Source: CAYFJO01 sp964343305 (GTDB lineage Bacteria; Planctomycetota; Planctomycetia; Pirellulales; Pirellulaceae). Taken from it: 5,549 nt of DNA. Shown here piece after piece: positions 1 through 5,144 of this stretch; position 1 is the stretch's first letter; each line of letters starts with the position of its first letter. The position numbers and the translations under genes were made by a program. The notes beneath the pieces were generated by a model. It had not been told where the DNA came from. It saw only the letters and a list, made by a program, of their open reading frames with translations, and made no database searches. The DNA lies in assembly GCA_964343305.1 (NCBI GenBank), contig CAYFJO010000628.1, forward strand, positions 1-5,549, in the 5' to 3' direction.

Positions 1-39
1 AACCGACCCATCGCTAGCAATCGCTGGGTAAAAATCAAA

Positions 40-759
40 TCACTTTATGGACCCATGGCGGGCCGAGGTGTCGTCGGTTTGCAGATACGCGGAGACCTTG
101 CGGGCAGTCGGCAGCAAACCGTCTTTCTCCTCGTGAAAGGCGTCGTGGCCCTCGGTTAGCATCCGGTTGATTTGTCCGGCCGAGATGTCTACGCCGAACT
201 CCCACAATTCTTCCAGCAGCAGCGGCTGGGTGACGTGGTTGTGATGGTGCTGATAGAGGACGTAACTTTGCAAGTCCGGCCCGAAGTGGGACTGGACCTG
301 CGGCGGCAGCGGGGCGGTCCGCCAGAAGCCGTCGGGCAACTGGTATCGCGCCCGGCGATAGCGGGTATTGTGCGAGCAGATGACCAGATCCTGCACGAAG
401 AAGTCCTCGAAGCCGTGCAGCCGTGTTCCTTCAGGCAGGTCGTCGAGTTCGAGCTTGACGGTTTCGTGGATGTTGAGTTTTTTCTTTTGGGAGCCCGGCC
501 GCTTTCCCTTTTTTGTTTTCTTTTTGTTCTTCCGGGAGGGTTTTCCTTGGGGATCATTGAGCGTACTTGTCTGTGGCGTTGTTCGTTTGGGCGTCTCTGG
601 CAATCCCTTGAGCCGCCGGATTTCTTCGTGGAGTTTTTCGATTTCCTGTTGCTGTTGTTGGATCCCGCGCAGCAACTGTTCGACCAGGGGAGTCCGTTCC
701 TAGGGTAGAATCTGCAGCTTGACGCCGCCAACGGTGATCGCTTCGTGCGGGCCCGACAT
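40..759 (-). pseudogene. IS66-family transposase, N-terminal fragment with in-frame stop
   Basis: The translation has the IS66 transposase layout. An ERTPLVEQLL start is followed by a Gln/Glu-rich helix (IQQQQQEIEKLHEEIRRLKG), then a Lys-rich linker. A region with RYRRARYQLPDG and YQHHHNHVTQP comes next, then the block LQTDDTSARH that carries the first Asp of the DDE triad. The family normally continues for several hundred residues, but here the frame leaves the pattern after ARH and ends GSIK-stop. At the other end, an ATG at 759 opens MSGPHEAITVGGVKLQILP, and an amber codon (700-702) interrupts it just before ERTPLVEQ in the same frame. The downstream frame could only restart at a TTG (675). 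With one internal stop and no catalytic core, it cannot encode an active transposase. Overlapping open frames on both strands here are shadows. Confidence 0.85.
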
Positions 760-838
760 GCCCAATAGGAAAGCACAAAACCGATTTCAAGAAAAGATCA
801 ATTTCACACACTTTTTAAGCAGTCACATCGGAAGTTAC
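54..838 (-). mobile_element. Remnant of an IS66-family insertion sequence
   Basis: This segment holds the 5' part of an IS66-type element: a possible terminus, a short leader and the first part of the transposase. Read on the minus strand, the proposed outer end is GTAACTTCCGATGTGACTGC (819-838). IS66-family termini commonly begin GTAA, which is why I place the end there, but I cannot see the partner repeat. The inner end near position 54 is where the transposase sequence stops matching the family pattern. The rest of the element, including most of the catalytic domain and the other terminus, is absent. Positions 1-53 beyond the break show no recognisable content. The family assignment is reliable; the exact left boundary is inferred. 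Confidence 0.6.
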
Positions 839-1132
839 ACCACAAGTTGCGACTGGCCCCGATGTGTCCAACTTTGTCCTTGAACGGCTCGTCCGGCATC
901 GTTTCGATGAACTGCTGGTCGACCCTGGTCAGCCGCTCCCAATGGACTTTGATCACGTTGCCGTTGAGCTTCTTCAAGTAGACCAACTTCTCGTCCCGAC
1001 GGATCAATGTGGCTTTCACTTCGAATTGACCGCTGCTATCCTTCCAGGTTCGGATTCGTCGCCAACAAGACAGGTTGAATCGCAAGGCAACGCGAAAACG
1101 AGTCCGAGAATAAGGCATCGCCGAGCGGTCAT
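804..1132 (-). pseudogene. Secreted SHD1-domain protein, frameshifted and probably IS-interrupted
   Basis: From about 1052 downward the minus strand encodes RTWKDSSGQFEVKATLIRR, then a VYLKKLNGNVIKVHWERL stretch and LTRVDQQFIE. This is the pattern of the SHD1 (SLA1 homology 1) domain, which planctomycetes use widely in secreted proteins. In that frame the residues before RTW look random. In a second frame an ATG at 1132 opens MTARRCLILGLVFALPCDST, a plausible signal peptide with a basic n-region and hydrophobic core, preceded by a weak GGGA. That frame ends soon after the point where the domain begins. Losing one base (or gaining two) near 1050-1075 explains both observations. The C-terminal tail after the domain runs into the proposed IS66 terminus at 838 and stops at 804. 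The domain call is firm; the frameshift is inferred from the two frames. An assembly error is the main alternative. Confidence 0.65.
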
Positions 1133-1170
1133 CGTTATTTCCCAACGCGACGAAGCCGCAACCAAAAAGT

Positions 1171-1215
1171 AGGACGGATTTTTAATCCGTCTCGGACGGT
1201 TTGAAAAACCGTCCT
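1171..1215. repeat. Repeat A: tandem double hairpin
   Basis: Two perfect hairpins with 3-nt loops lie side by side: GACGGATT/AATCCGTC (1173-1180 with 1184-1191) and GGACGGTTT/AAACCGTCC (1194-1202 with 1206-1214). The outer ends AGGACGG (1171-1177) and CCGTCCT (1209-1215) are also inverted copies, so the element can fold as two small hairpins or one larger one. It lies between the divergent SHD1 pseudogene and GNAT gene. It resembles dispersed short palindromes I recall from planctomycete genomes, but copy number cannot be judged from one window. It lacks the T-run expected of a simple terminator. Confidence 0.75.
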
Positions 1216-1273
1216 GCCAACATGTGCCAACACGATCTTAACCGAATCGAATCGGCGTGCCAACGAAACTATC

Positions 1274-1888
1274 ATGCCCAGAATTCATTTAAGAAATCCG
1301 ACGATCGAAGAAGCCGAGAAGATGGCACGAATCGAACGTGAGCGTTGGCCAGTGGAGCTGGCGAACTCTGTCGAAAACATCGCGTCACGCATCGAAACGT
1401 TTCCGCACGGTCAGTGGGCCGCGACGTTGGACGATGAAATTGTGGGTGTGATTTTCGCTCAACGACTGACGCGATTATTCTTTGAATCGACGCCGTGGTC
1501 GTACGACGCACTGACGGATCACGGAACGTTTCGCGGATCGCATGATCTTGGCGGTGAGATTTATCAACTGGTCGACGTTAGCGTTTCGCGAGCCGGCAAA
1601 GGGAACAATCTGGGGCGTAGGCTTGTGGATCGACAAGTTGAATTCGCGCGTGGGCTGGACGGTGTCAAACGAATTCTTGGTTTCACGCGGCCGGTGAAGT
1701 TCCACGAGCACGACGAGGTGTCGATGGATGAATACGTTCAACTGCGCGGCGACGATGGAAAGCAAATTGATCCCGTTCTGTCGTTTCACTTGGACAACGG
1801 GGCGTCGCTGGTGCAGCCGGTCGAGCGTTATCGACCAGATGATCCAGACACGTGTGGTTATGCTGTCTTGATTGAGTATCCCTTTTGA
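1274..1888 (+). CDS. GNAT-family acyltransferase, similar to PKS-loading GNAT domains
   Basis: The 204-residue product fits the GNAT fold. An N-terminal strand IHLRNPTIEEAEKMARIE leads to ERWPVELANSVENIASRIETF. A strand pair WAATLDDEIVGVIFAQRLT (48-66) follows, then the central strand YQLVDVSVSR (97-106), the cofactor-loop region AGKGNNLGRRLV (107-118) and a helix. The C-terminal part, with EYVQLRGDDGKQIDPVLSFH, GASLVQPVERYRP and GYAVLIEY, resembles the GNAT domains in CurA-type polyketide synthase loading modules more than ordinary acetyltransferases; that likeness is from memory. The usual Q/R-x-x-G-x-G/A loop reads KGNNLG (109-114), with Asn at the first conserved Gly. The substrate is unknown and no synthase gene is nearby. 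ATG 1274 is chosen because it keeps the first strand; there is no clear Shine-Dalgarno. The gene is single and converges on the HTH gene. Confidence 0.75.
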   Translation: MPRIHLRNPTIEEAEKMARIERERWPVELANSVENIASRIETFPHGQWAATLDDEIVGVIFAQRLTRLFFESTPWSYDALTDHGTFRGSHDLGGEIYQLVDVSVSRAGKGNNLGRRLVDRQVEFARGLDGVKRILGFTRPVKFHEHDEVSMDEYVQLRGDDGKQIDPVLSFHLDNGASLVQPVERYRPDDPDTCGYAVLIEYPF

Positions 1889-1892
1889 GATC

Positions 1893-1952
1893 GTAGCACA
1901 GGCTGCCAGCCTGTAGTTTGGTTTTGCAAAACAGGCTGGCAGCCTGTGCTAC
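1893..1952. repeat. Repeat B: 22-bp perfect inverted repeat between convergent genes
   Basis: The left arm is 1893-1914 (begins GTAGCACAGGCTGCC) and the right arm 1931-1952 is its exact reverse complement. The 16-nt spacer contains a further TTTG/CAAA pair (1917-1920 with 1927-1930). Each arm is itself nearly palindromic (ACAGGCTG, one base, CAGCCTGT), so several folds are possible. It starts 4 bp after the GNAT stop and ends 8 bp before the HTH stop, so it fills the convergent gap and could act as a bidirectional transcription barrier. There is no T-run on either side. The motif resembles a dispersed planctomycete repeat from memory. Confidence 0.85.
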
Positions 1953-1960
1953 TTCCTACA

Positions 1961-2191
1961 CTACCCTGGTCCGTGGCCGTAGATGCGTTGGATTGGTGTT
2001 TCATGTCCCCAAGCCACGTCGTCCGTGGATGTGCCGAGGGCTTCGGCAATCTTCTGGCGTTCGGCGGGACTGGGCGTCCACCGACCGAGATAGATCGCCT
2101 GCAGGCGTTTCATATCTAAGTTGGTTTTGTCGGTCAGTTCCAGCAGTGAAAGTCCTTTTTCTTTGCAATGGTCTTGCACACTTAACGCCAT
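1961..2191 (-). CDS. Small helix-turn-helix (XRE-like) DNA-binding protein
   Basis: The product has 76 residues and is almost entirely one helical domain. HCKEKGLSLLELTDKTNL followed by DMKRLQAIYLGRWTPSPAER and QKIAEALGTSTDDVAWG has the spacing of an XRE/Cro-type HTH: helix 2 around LSLLELTDKT, a recognition helix around MKRLQAIYLG, and a closing helix QKIAEALG. A short tail ending YGHGPG follows. No sensor, toxin or oligomerisation domain is present, so it is either a stand-alone regulator or a partner of another protein. ATG 2191 is supported by AGGGAG seven bases upstream. It converges with the GNAT gene across repeat B and lies 126 bp downstream of the membrane-protein gene on the same strand. 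Its target is unknown. I recall similar short HTH proteins in planctomycetes but cannot name a family. Confidence 0.8.
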   Translation of the reverse strand: MALSVQDHCKEKGLSLLELTDKTNLDMKRLQAIYLGRWTPSPAERQKIAEALGTSTDDVAWGHETPIQRIYGHGPG

Positions 2192-2198
2192 GGCAATG

Positions 2199-2204
2199 CT
2201 CCCT
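2199..2204 (-). promoter_or_regulatory. Ribosome binding site of the HTH gene
   Basis: On the minus strand AGGGAG lies seven bases before ATG 2191. It is one of only two clear Shine-Dalgarno sites in the window and fixes this start. Confidence 0.7.
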
Positions 2205-2233
2205 GGTGGTTGTTAGTTGACTTCATGAAAGAC

Positions 2234-2239
2234 ATTCTA
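2234..2239 (-). promoter_or_regulatory. Possible -10 box of the HTH gene
   Basis: The minus strand reads TAGAAT, five of six matches to a sigma-70 -10 element, about 43 bases upstream of the HTH start. I find no good -35 element at normal spacing, so this is tentative. Confidence 0.25.
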
Positions 2240-2317
2240 ACTATTACGCTCGGGTGCGAGTCACGACGCAACCCGCAAACGGTGGAAACGGCGTTTTTAG
2301 TGTTCAATCCAACGAGG

Positions 2318-2938
2318 TTATGTCGCATTTTCGTCTGCGGCTGATTCTGTCTTTGGACGCGGTAGGACCGTAATGTAGCCGATCATTGCCGCCGATATCC
2401 AGCCTACGCCAAACAGGAAATGCAGCAACGCAAAAGTCTCGGCAAGCGTCGAAAGGACGAACACCATCAGGGCAACGAATGTCAACAAGAGCGCAAACAA
2501 GATGAATGAAATGGCGTGATAACGGCCAAGCAACAATGAAACGCTAAATGTCATTGCGACGCCAACGAAATAAGGAATGAGACTGGGTCTTGAAATCGTG
2601 AATGATTGGACGGCGTTAACATCGTGCCATTCGCCATAAGTATTTGGATTAACTTGAACATGGCGAAAATGAGTCATTGAATCAACATGGTCGTTGTGCC
2701 AAATAAGAAGATGCCACCCGCCCCCGATGCTGATTGCCGACGGTTTGAGTTCCTTTCCGTCAGAATCACGTTTCCCCGCGAGATTGAAGAATGACTTACC
2801 GAAGCCGTACTGACCGATTTGGCGTACTTTGCCACTGTGGTCGCCAACCTGGATTGTCACACGAGCTGGCATGAGAAAAATGATTGCCACCGTCGAAAAT
2901 GCAACACAAATAACCGCAATCAACGTGGTAGTTTTCAT
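2318..2938 (-). CDS. Membrane protein of unknown function with four predicted helices
   Basis: I do not recognise this gene. From ATG 2938 the product has 206 residues. A hydrophobic N-terminal segment (about 5-23) is followed by a soluble stretch of about 95 residues containing SISIGGGWHLLIWHNDH-like and YGEWHDVNAVQSF sequence. Three closely packed hydrophobic segments follow (about 120-138, 142-163 and 167-191), then a short charged tail. The soluble part is probably extracytoplasmic, held between the first and second helices. No catalytic motif is visible. A TTG at 2977 would add 13 residues, but ATG 2938 is preferred because it puts the hydrophobic segment at the N-terminus. Neither start has a clear Shine-Dalgarno. 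A hand count of 2401-2820 gives about 47% G+C, clearly below sampled lines of pyrE and the transpeptidase gene (about 60% or more), so it may have been acquired. Confidence 0.7.
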   Translation of the reverse strand: MKTTTLIAVICVAFSTVAIIFLMPARVTIQVGDHSGKVRQIGQYGFGKSFFNLAGKRDSDGKELKPSAISIGGGWHLLIWHNDHVDSMTHFRHVQVNPNTYGEWHDVNAVQSFTISRPSLIPYFVGVAMTFSVSLLLGRYHAISFILFALLLTFVALMVFVLSTLAETFALLHFLFGVGWISAAMIGYITVLPRPKTESAADENAT

Positions 2939-2958
2939 TGCAACGCAACGCTCAAGAT

Positions 2959-3018
2959 CATCGGTGCGCGCTAACAAGTTTTCCGATCCGCTGGGTTGTT
3001 TGATGCGCGCTTCCGATG
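2959..3018 (-). promoter_or_regulatory. Imperfect hairpin in the leader of the membrane-protein gene
   Basis: Three stem blocks stack: CATCGG/CCGATG (2959-2964 with 3013-3018), GCGCGC/GCGCGC (2966-2971 with 3005-3010) and AACAA/TTGTT (2973-2977 with 2996-3000). They are separated by small unequal internal loops and capped by an 18-nt loop. The structure ends 20 bases before ATG 2938 and so would lie in the 5' leader. It might be a regulatory leader or part of a mobile boundary; the sequence does not decide. Confidence 0.5.
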
Positions 3019-3370
3019 TATCGCGCTGTTACCGAAAGTTTTCTGTTGGCACGGAAAAAAATGTTCTCCGTTCACCTTAACACAGTCCTTCGGCATTTGG
3101 AAATGACTGTTGCCAGATGTCGATCGTTTTGAGAATGAATCATTCGTTGAGGATGAAACATCCTTCGTGAAATCGATCGAACGGCCTTCCTCATTTCGGC
3201 AATGCTCGAACGCCAGTGCTGTCGCCATGATCTTGAACGGGCAGAGTGGCACTGACTGAGTGATCGTGTCAGTGGGCGGGCAGGAGATTGCACAACGAAC
3301 CGGCCAAGCGAGTCTCCGTATCGATCCCATGAAGGTGAGCAGCCCGTAGCACACCCGGCGTCTCCGCGTC
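3019..3370. other. Gene-poor interval downstream of pyrE
   Basis: This 350-bp stretch between pyrE and the membrane-protein gene holds no gene I trust. A 142-codon minus-strand frame (2971-3399) runs through it and overlaps the end of pyrE. Its product is rich in Arg, Cys and Ser with no domain, and it reads across the structured elements at both 2959-3018 and 3120-3180, so I treat it as non-coding. The interval contains the double-hairpin element (3120-3180) and a separate 7-bp stem CACTGAC/GTCAGTG (3250-3256 with 3268-3274). No T-run marks a pyrE terminator. Confidence 0.5.
3120..3180. repeat. Structured element: two tandem hairpins inside an outer stem
   Basis: An outer stem pairs TCGATCGTTTTGA (3120-3132) with TGAAATCGATCGA (3168-3180), 11 of 13 positions matching. 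It encloses two hairpins: GAATG/CATTC with a 3-nt loop (3133-3145) and AGGATG/CATCCT with loop AAA (3150-3164). The two inner units are imperfect direct repeats, both starting TTGAG. Where they differ within the stem, A-T in one is G-C in the other, so pairing is kept. The whole could form a three-way junction in RNA or single-stranded DNA. It could be a small RNA, a leader structure or a short dispersed element. Confidence 0.6.
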
Positions 3371-3928
3371 TCATGCGCCGGTCGGTGGTTCGAGACCAAG
3401 GTCCCGAATCGTCAGCAGCGAGTGAAACGGGTATCCCGCGCTCTCAAAAGCTTCGCGGCCGCCTTCGAGCCGGTCGATAATTGCGACGACTGAGACGACT
3501 TTCATGCCAAACTGCTCAACGCGCTTGATCGCTTTGAGCGAACTGCCCCCCGTCGTGACAACATCTTCGACGATGACGGCGGAATCGCCCGCGGCGACAG
3601 GGCCTTCGACATCCTGACCCTTTCCGTGCTCTTTTTGTTCCTTGCGAACGATGAATCCCTTGATCGGCCGTTCACGCTGGCCCGCGATCGTGATCACGGC
3701 GGCCGTAATGGGGTCCGCGCCAATCGCCATGCCTCCGACGGCGTCCGGTAGATTGTCACCCAGCAGATCGAGGATTCCTTCCGCAACCTGGTTCGCCCCA
3801 CGACTGTCCAGCGTTAGCTTGCGGCAGTCGAGATAGTATTTGGCTTTCTTGCCGGATGCCAGTGTGAAATCGCCGAACTCCAGGGCTAGTTCACGTACCA
3901 AAGATATGAGCGCTTCTTTGTCGTACAT
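3371..3928 (-). CDS. pyrE: Orotate phosphoribosyltransferase
   Basis: PyrE joins orotate to PRPP to form orotidine 5'-monophosphate, the fifth step of UMP synthesis, in the cytoplasm as a dimer. Numbered from ATG 3928 (185 residues), the hallmarks are all present. FTLASGKKAKYYLDCR (21-36) matches the substrate-binding start, and GGMAIGADPI follows. The mobile catalytic loop is VRKEQKEHGKGQ (94-105). The PRPP-binding motif VIVEDVVTTGGS (118-129) is complete, with both acidic residues and the TTGGS turn. The frame stays open up to a GTG at 3982, but the extra residues (Cys-rich, PPCECQC) are unlike any PyrE, so the start at MYDKEAL is preferred. No start has a clear Shine-Dalgarno. The gene lies 57 bp downstream of the transpeptidase gene on the same strand, so cotranscription is possible. 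Nothing suggests loss of function. Confidence 0.93.
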   Translation of the reverse strand: MYDKEALISLVRELALEFGDFTLASGKKAKYYLDCRKLTLDSRGANQVAEGILDLLGDNLPDAVGGMAIGADPITAAVITIAGQRERPIKGFIVRKEQKEHGKGQDVEGPVAAGDSAVIVEDVVTTGGSSLKAIKRVEQFGMKVVSVVAIIDRLEGGREAFESAGYPFHSLLTIRDLGLEPPTGA

Positions 3929-3935
3929 GTGCGCA

Positions 3936-3965
3936 TTCATAACATTAACGCACTGGCATTCACAA
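3936..3965 (-). promoter_or_regulatory. Weak promoter candidate upstream of pyrE
   Basis: On the minus strand TTGTGA (3960-3965) and TATGAA (3936-3941) are 18 bases apart, each with four of six matches to sigma-70 consensus. Transcription would begin at or next to ATG 3928, giving a leaderless message. Such a match can arise by chance. Confidence 0.2.
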
Positions 3966-3985
3966 GGGGGCATGGTTGACACAGG

Positions 3986-5125
3986 TTATCGCCGAACGAC
4001 CACGCTCGATCCCATCGACAGAATGGAGCTGACATCCGCTGCGTCCGTGGCAGTCAGCCCGATGCAGCCAAAGGAAGATGCTCCCGAAGCGGATGTACCA
4101 TGAATTGCCATCGGGCTGCCAAGATCCAGAAACCATTCACCGACCGGGTTGGAAGGTCCATTGGGAGCGATCTTATGTTTGACGATGAATTTGCCCGGCA
4201 TTGGGCGAGGAGCCACGCCGACGGAGATCTGAAAGTAACCGGCGTACAAGTCGTTCAAAAACAAAGTCATCTTCTTCTGTTCGAGATCCACGTAGGCGTG
4301 AAACGGACCCTTGAGTACCTTCAGTTCCGTTCCGGGCAGCAGATTCTGGGGATCGCCAACGATCCCGTCGCGATTAATGTTGTACAGCAGCGAGGCCGGC
4401 ACATCGTGTTGTTTTGCAATCGATTCGAGAGAATCGCCGCGTCGGACGTTCCAAGGGTTTTCGAGGTGGTGCTCCATCGAGTAGATCACTTTGCCGGCCA
4501 GTGGGTCGAGCCAACTTTGAAGCTGCCGTTGTTGGGCGGCACTCAAGTTGGGCGAGTCGTAGTAGATGGAAAGTGTGGCCAGCGCCTCGCGCAGCTCTCC
4601 TTCCTCAACGAGTGTTTGGGCTTGCGCCCACGCTTTGTCGAATCCGACGAGTGTCGAATCGGCCGGCGGAGCAGCCTGCGGCGTGGGTCTGAAATCCGAC
4701 GACGGATTGGGCAAAGGTGGACGAGAATCGACACTGGGAAAGTCATTTGACACGTCGGGCTCAGGCGGCGCGGCGGTATTGGTGCTGAATTGATCGGCGG
4801 ATGGGGTTTCCTCGGCAGCGCCAATCGGCGGAATCGCCACAGGGGAATCTGACGAATCGTTGAGGGCACTCAACGGCGGCGGAATCGGCGTCAGTTCGCC
4901 TGCGCTGTTCGGGTCGCCTGGCAAGGGCAGCGGCTGAGCATCCGTACCGGTATCACTGCCAGGTGAAGAAGGAACGCCCGTTTCGATTTGCAGTGCCGAG
5001 CTGAACGATTCACCAAAGTCGTTGTCCGCCATGAACTGTGGGTCCGGCATGTTCAACACGCGATAGACACCGTACAGAACGCCCAGCAGAACTAACACAA
5101 CAAATGCGGTCTTTAACGAATTCAT
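3986..5125 (-). CDS. Membrane-anchored LysM / YkuD L,D-transpeptidase
   Basis: The 379-residue product has an N-terminal membrane anchor (about 6-23). A long Pro/Ser/Asp-rich linker (about 27-158) follows, then a helical segment with EGELREALATLSIYYDSP (about 160-215). A LysM domain (about 225-270, WNVRRGDSLESIAKQHDVP to LLPGTELKVLKG) and a C-terminal YkuD domain (about 275-378) complete it. LysM binds peptidoglycan-type glycans. YkuD enzymes form L,D crosslinks or attach proteins to the wall through a catalytic Cys. The catalytic region is MAIHGT (His342) and SFGCIGL (Cys354). The family usually has S-H/x-G-C-I/V-R; here Gly replaces the Arg, while His and Cys are kept. The active domain faces the periplasm. 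ATG 5125 is supported by GGGGAG seven bases upstream. It lies just upstream of pyrE on the same strand and diverges from the zinc-ribbon gene across repeat C. Confidence 0.9.
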   Translation of the reverse strand: MNSLKTAFVVLVLLGVLYGVYRVLNMPDPQFMADNDFGESFSSALQIETGVPSSPGSDTGTDAQPLPLPGDPNSAGELTPIPPPLSALNDSSDSPVAIPPIGAAEETPSADQFSTNTAAPPEPDVSNDFPSVDSRPPLPNPSSDFRPTPQAAPPADSTLVGFDKAWAQAQTLVEEGELREALATLSIYYDSPNLSAAQQRQLQSWLDPLAGKVIYSMEHHLENPWNVRRGDSLESIAKQHDVPASLLYNINRDGIVGDPQNLLPGTELKVLKGPFHAYVDLEQKKMTLFLNDLYAGYFQISVGVAPRPMPGKFIVKHKIAPNGPSNPVGEWFLDLGSPMAIHGTSASGASSFGCIGLTATDAADVSSILSMGSSVVVRR

Positions 5126-5132
5126 TACAACT

Positions 5133-5138
5133 CTCCCC
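5133..5138 (-). promoter_or_regulatory. Ribosome binding site of the L,D-transpeptidase gene
   Basis: On the minus strand GGGGAG lies seven bases before ATG 5125 and fixes this start. It is only six bases from the edge of repeat C, so the 5' leader must include the repeat or begin inside it. Confidence 0.7.
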
Positions 5139-5144
5139 GACGAC

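Noticed and set aside
172..708. Long plus-strand open frame opposite the transposase
   Set aside because: It mirrors the transposase frame, ends in Leu/Phe runs complementary to the Gln/Lys-rich segments, and has no domain of its own.
864..1172. Plus-strand open frame opposite the SHD1 pseudogene
   Set aside because: Its sequence is the complement of the SHD1 coding region, whose minus-strand translation matches a known domain.
2236..2325. Possible integron attC site after the membrane-protein gene
   Set aside because: GTTAG and ATAAC ends are present, but the end boxes pair over only four bases and the inner stems are short with unequal spacers, so it does not meet the attC pattern. It is kept only as part of the acquired-gene idea.
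2973..3000. attC-like reading of the leader hairpin
   Set aside because: The flanking boxes do not fit RYYYAAC/GTTRRRY and do not complement each other there.
3250..3274. CACTGAC/GTCAGTG stem as a pyrE terminator
   Set aside because: The stem is only 7 bp with an 11-nt loop, lies about 100 bp past the stop, and has no following T-run.
2971..3399. A 142-codon minus-strand open frame after pyrE, with a second overlapping frame at 3072-3374
   Set aside because: It overlaps the pyrE end out of frame, has no domain or membrane pattern, and passes through two structured non-coding elements. I cannot exclude a conserved short peptide without comparing relatives.
4100..4750. Plus-strand 216-codon open frame within the transpeptidase gene
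   Set aside because: It is a shadow of the LysM/YkuD coding region, which carries recognisable domains on the minus strand.
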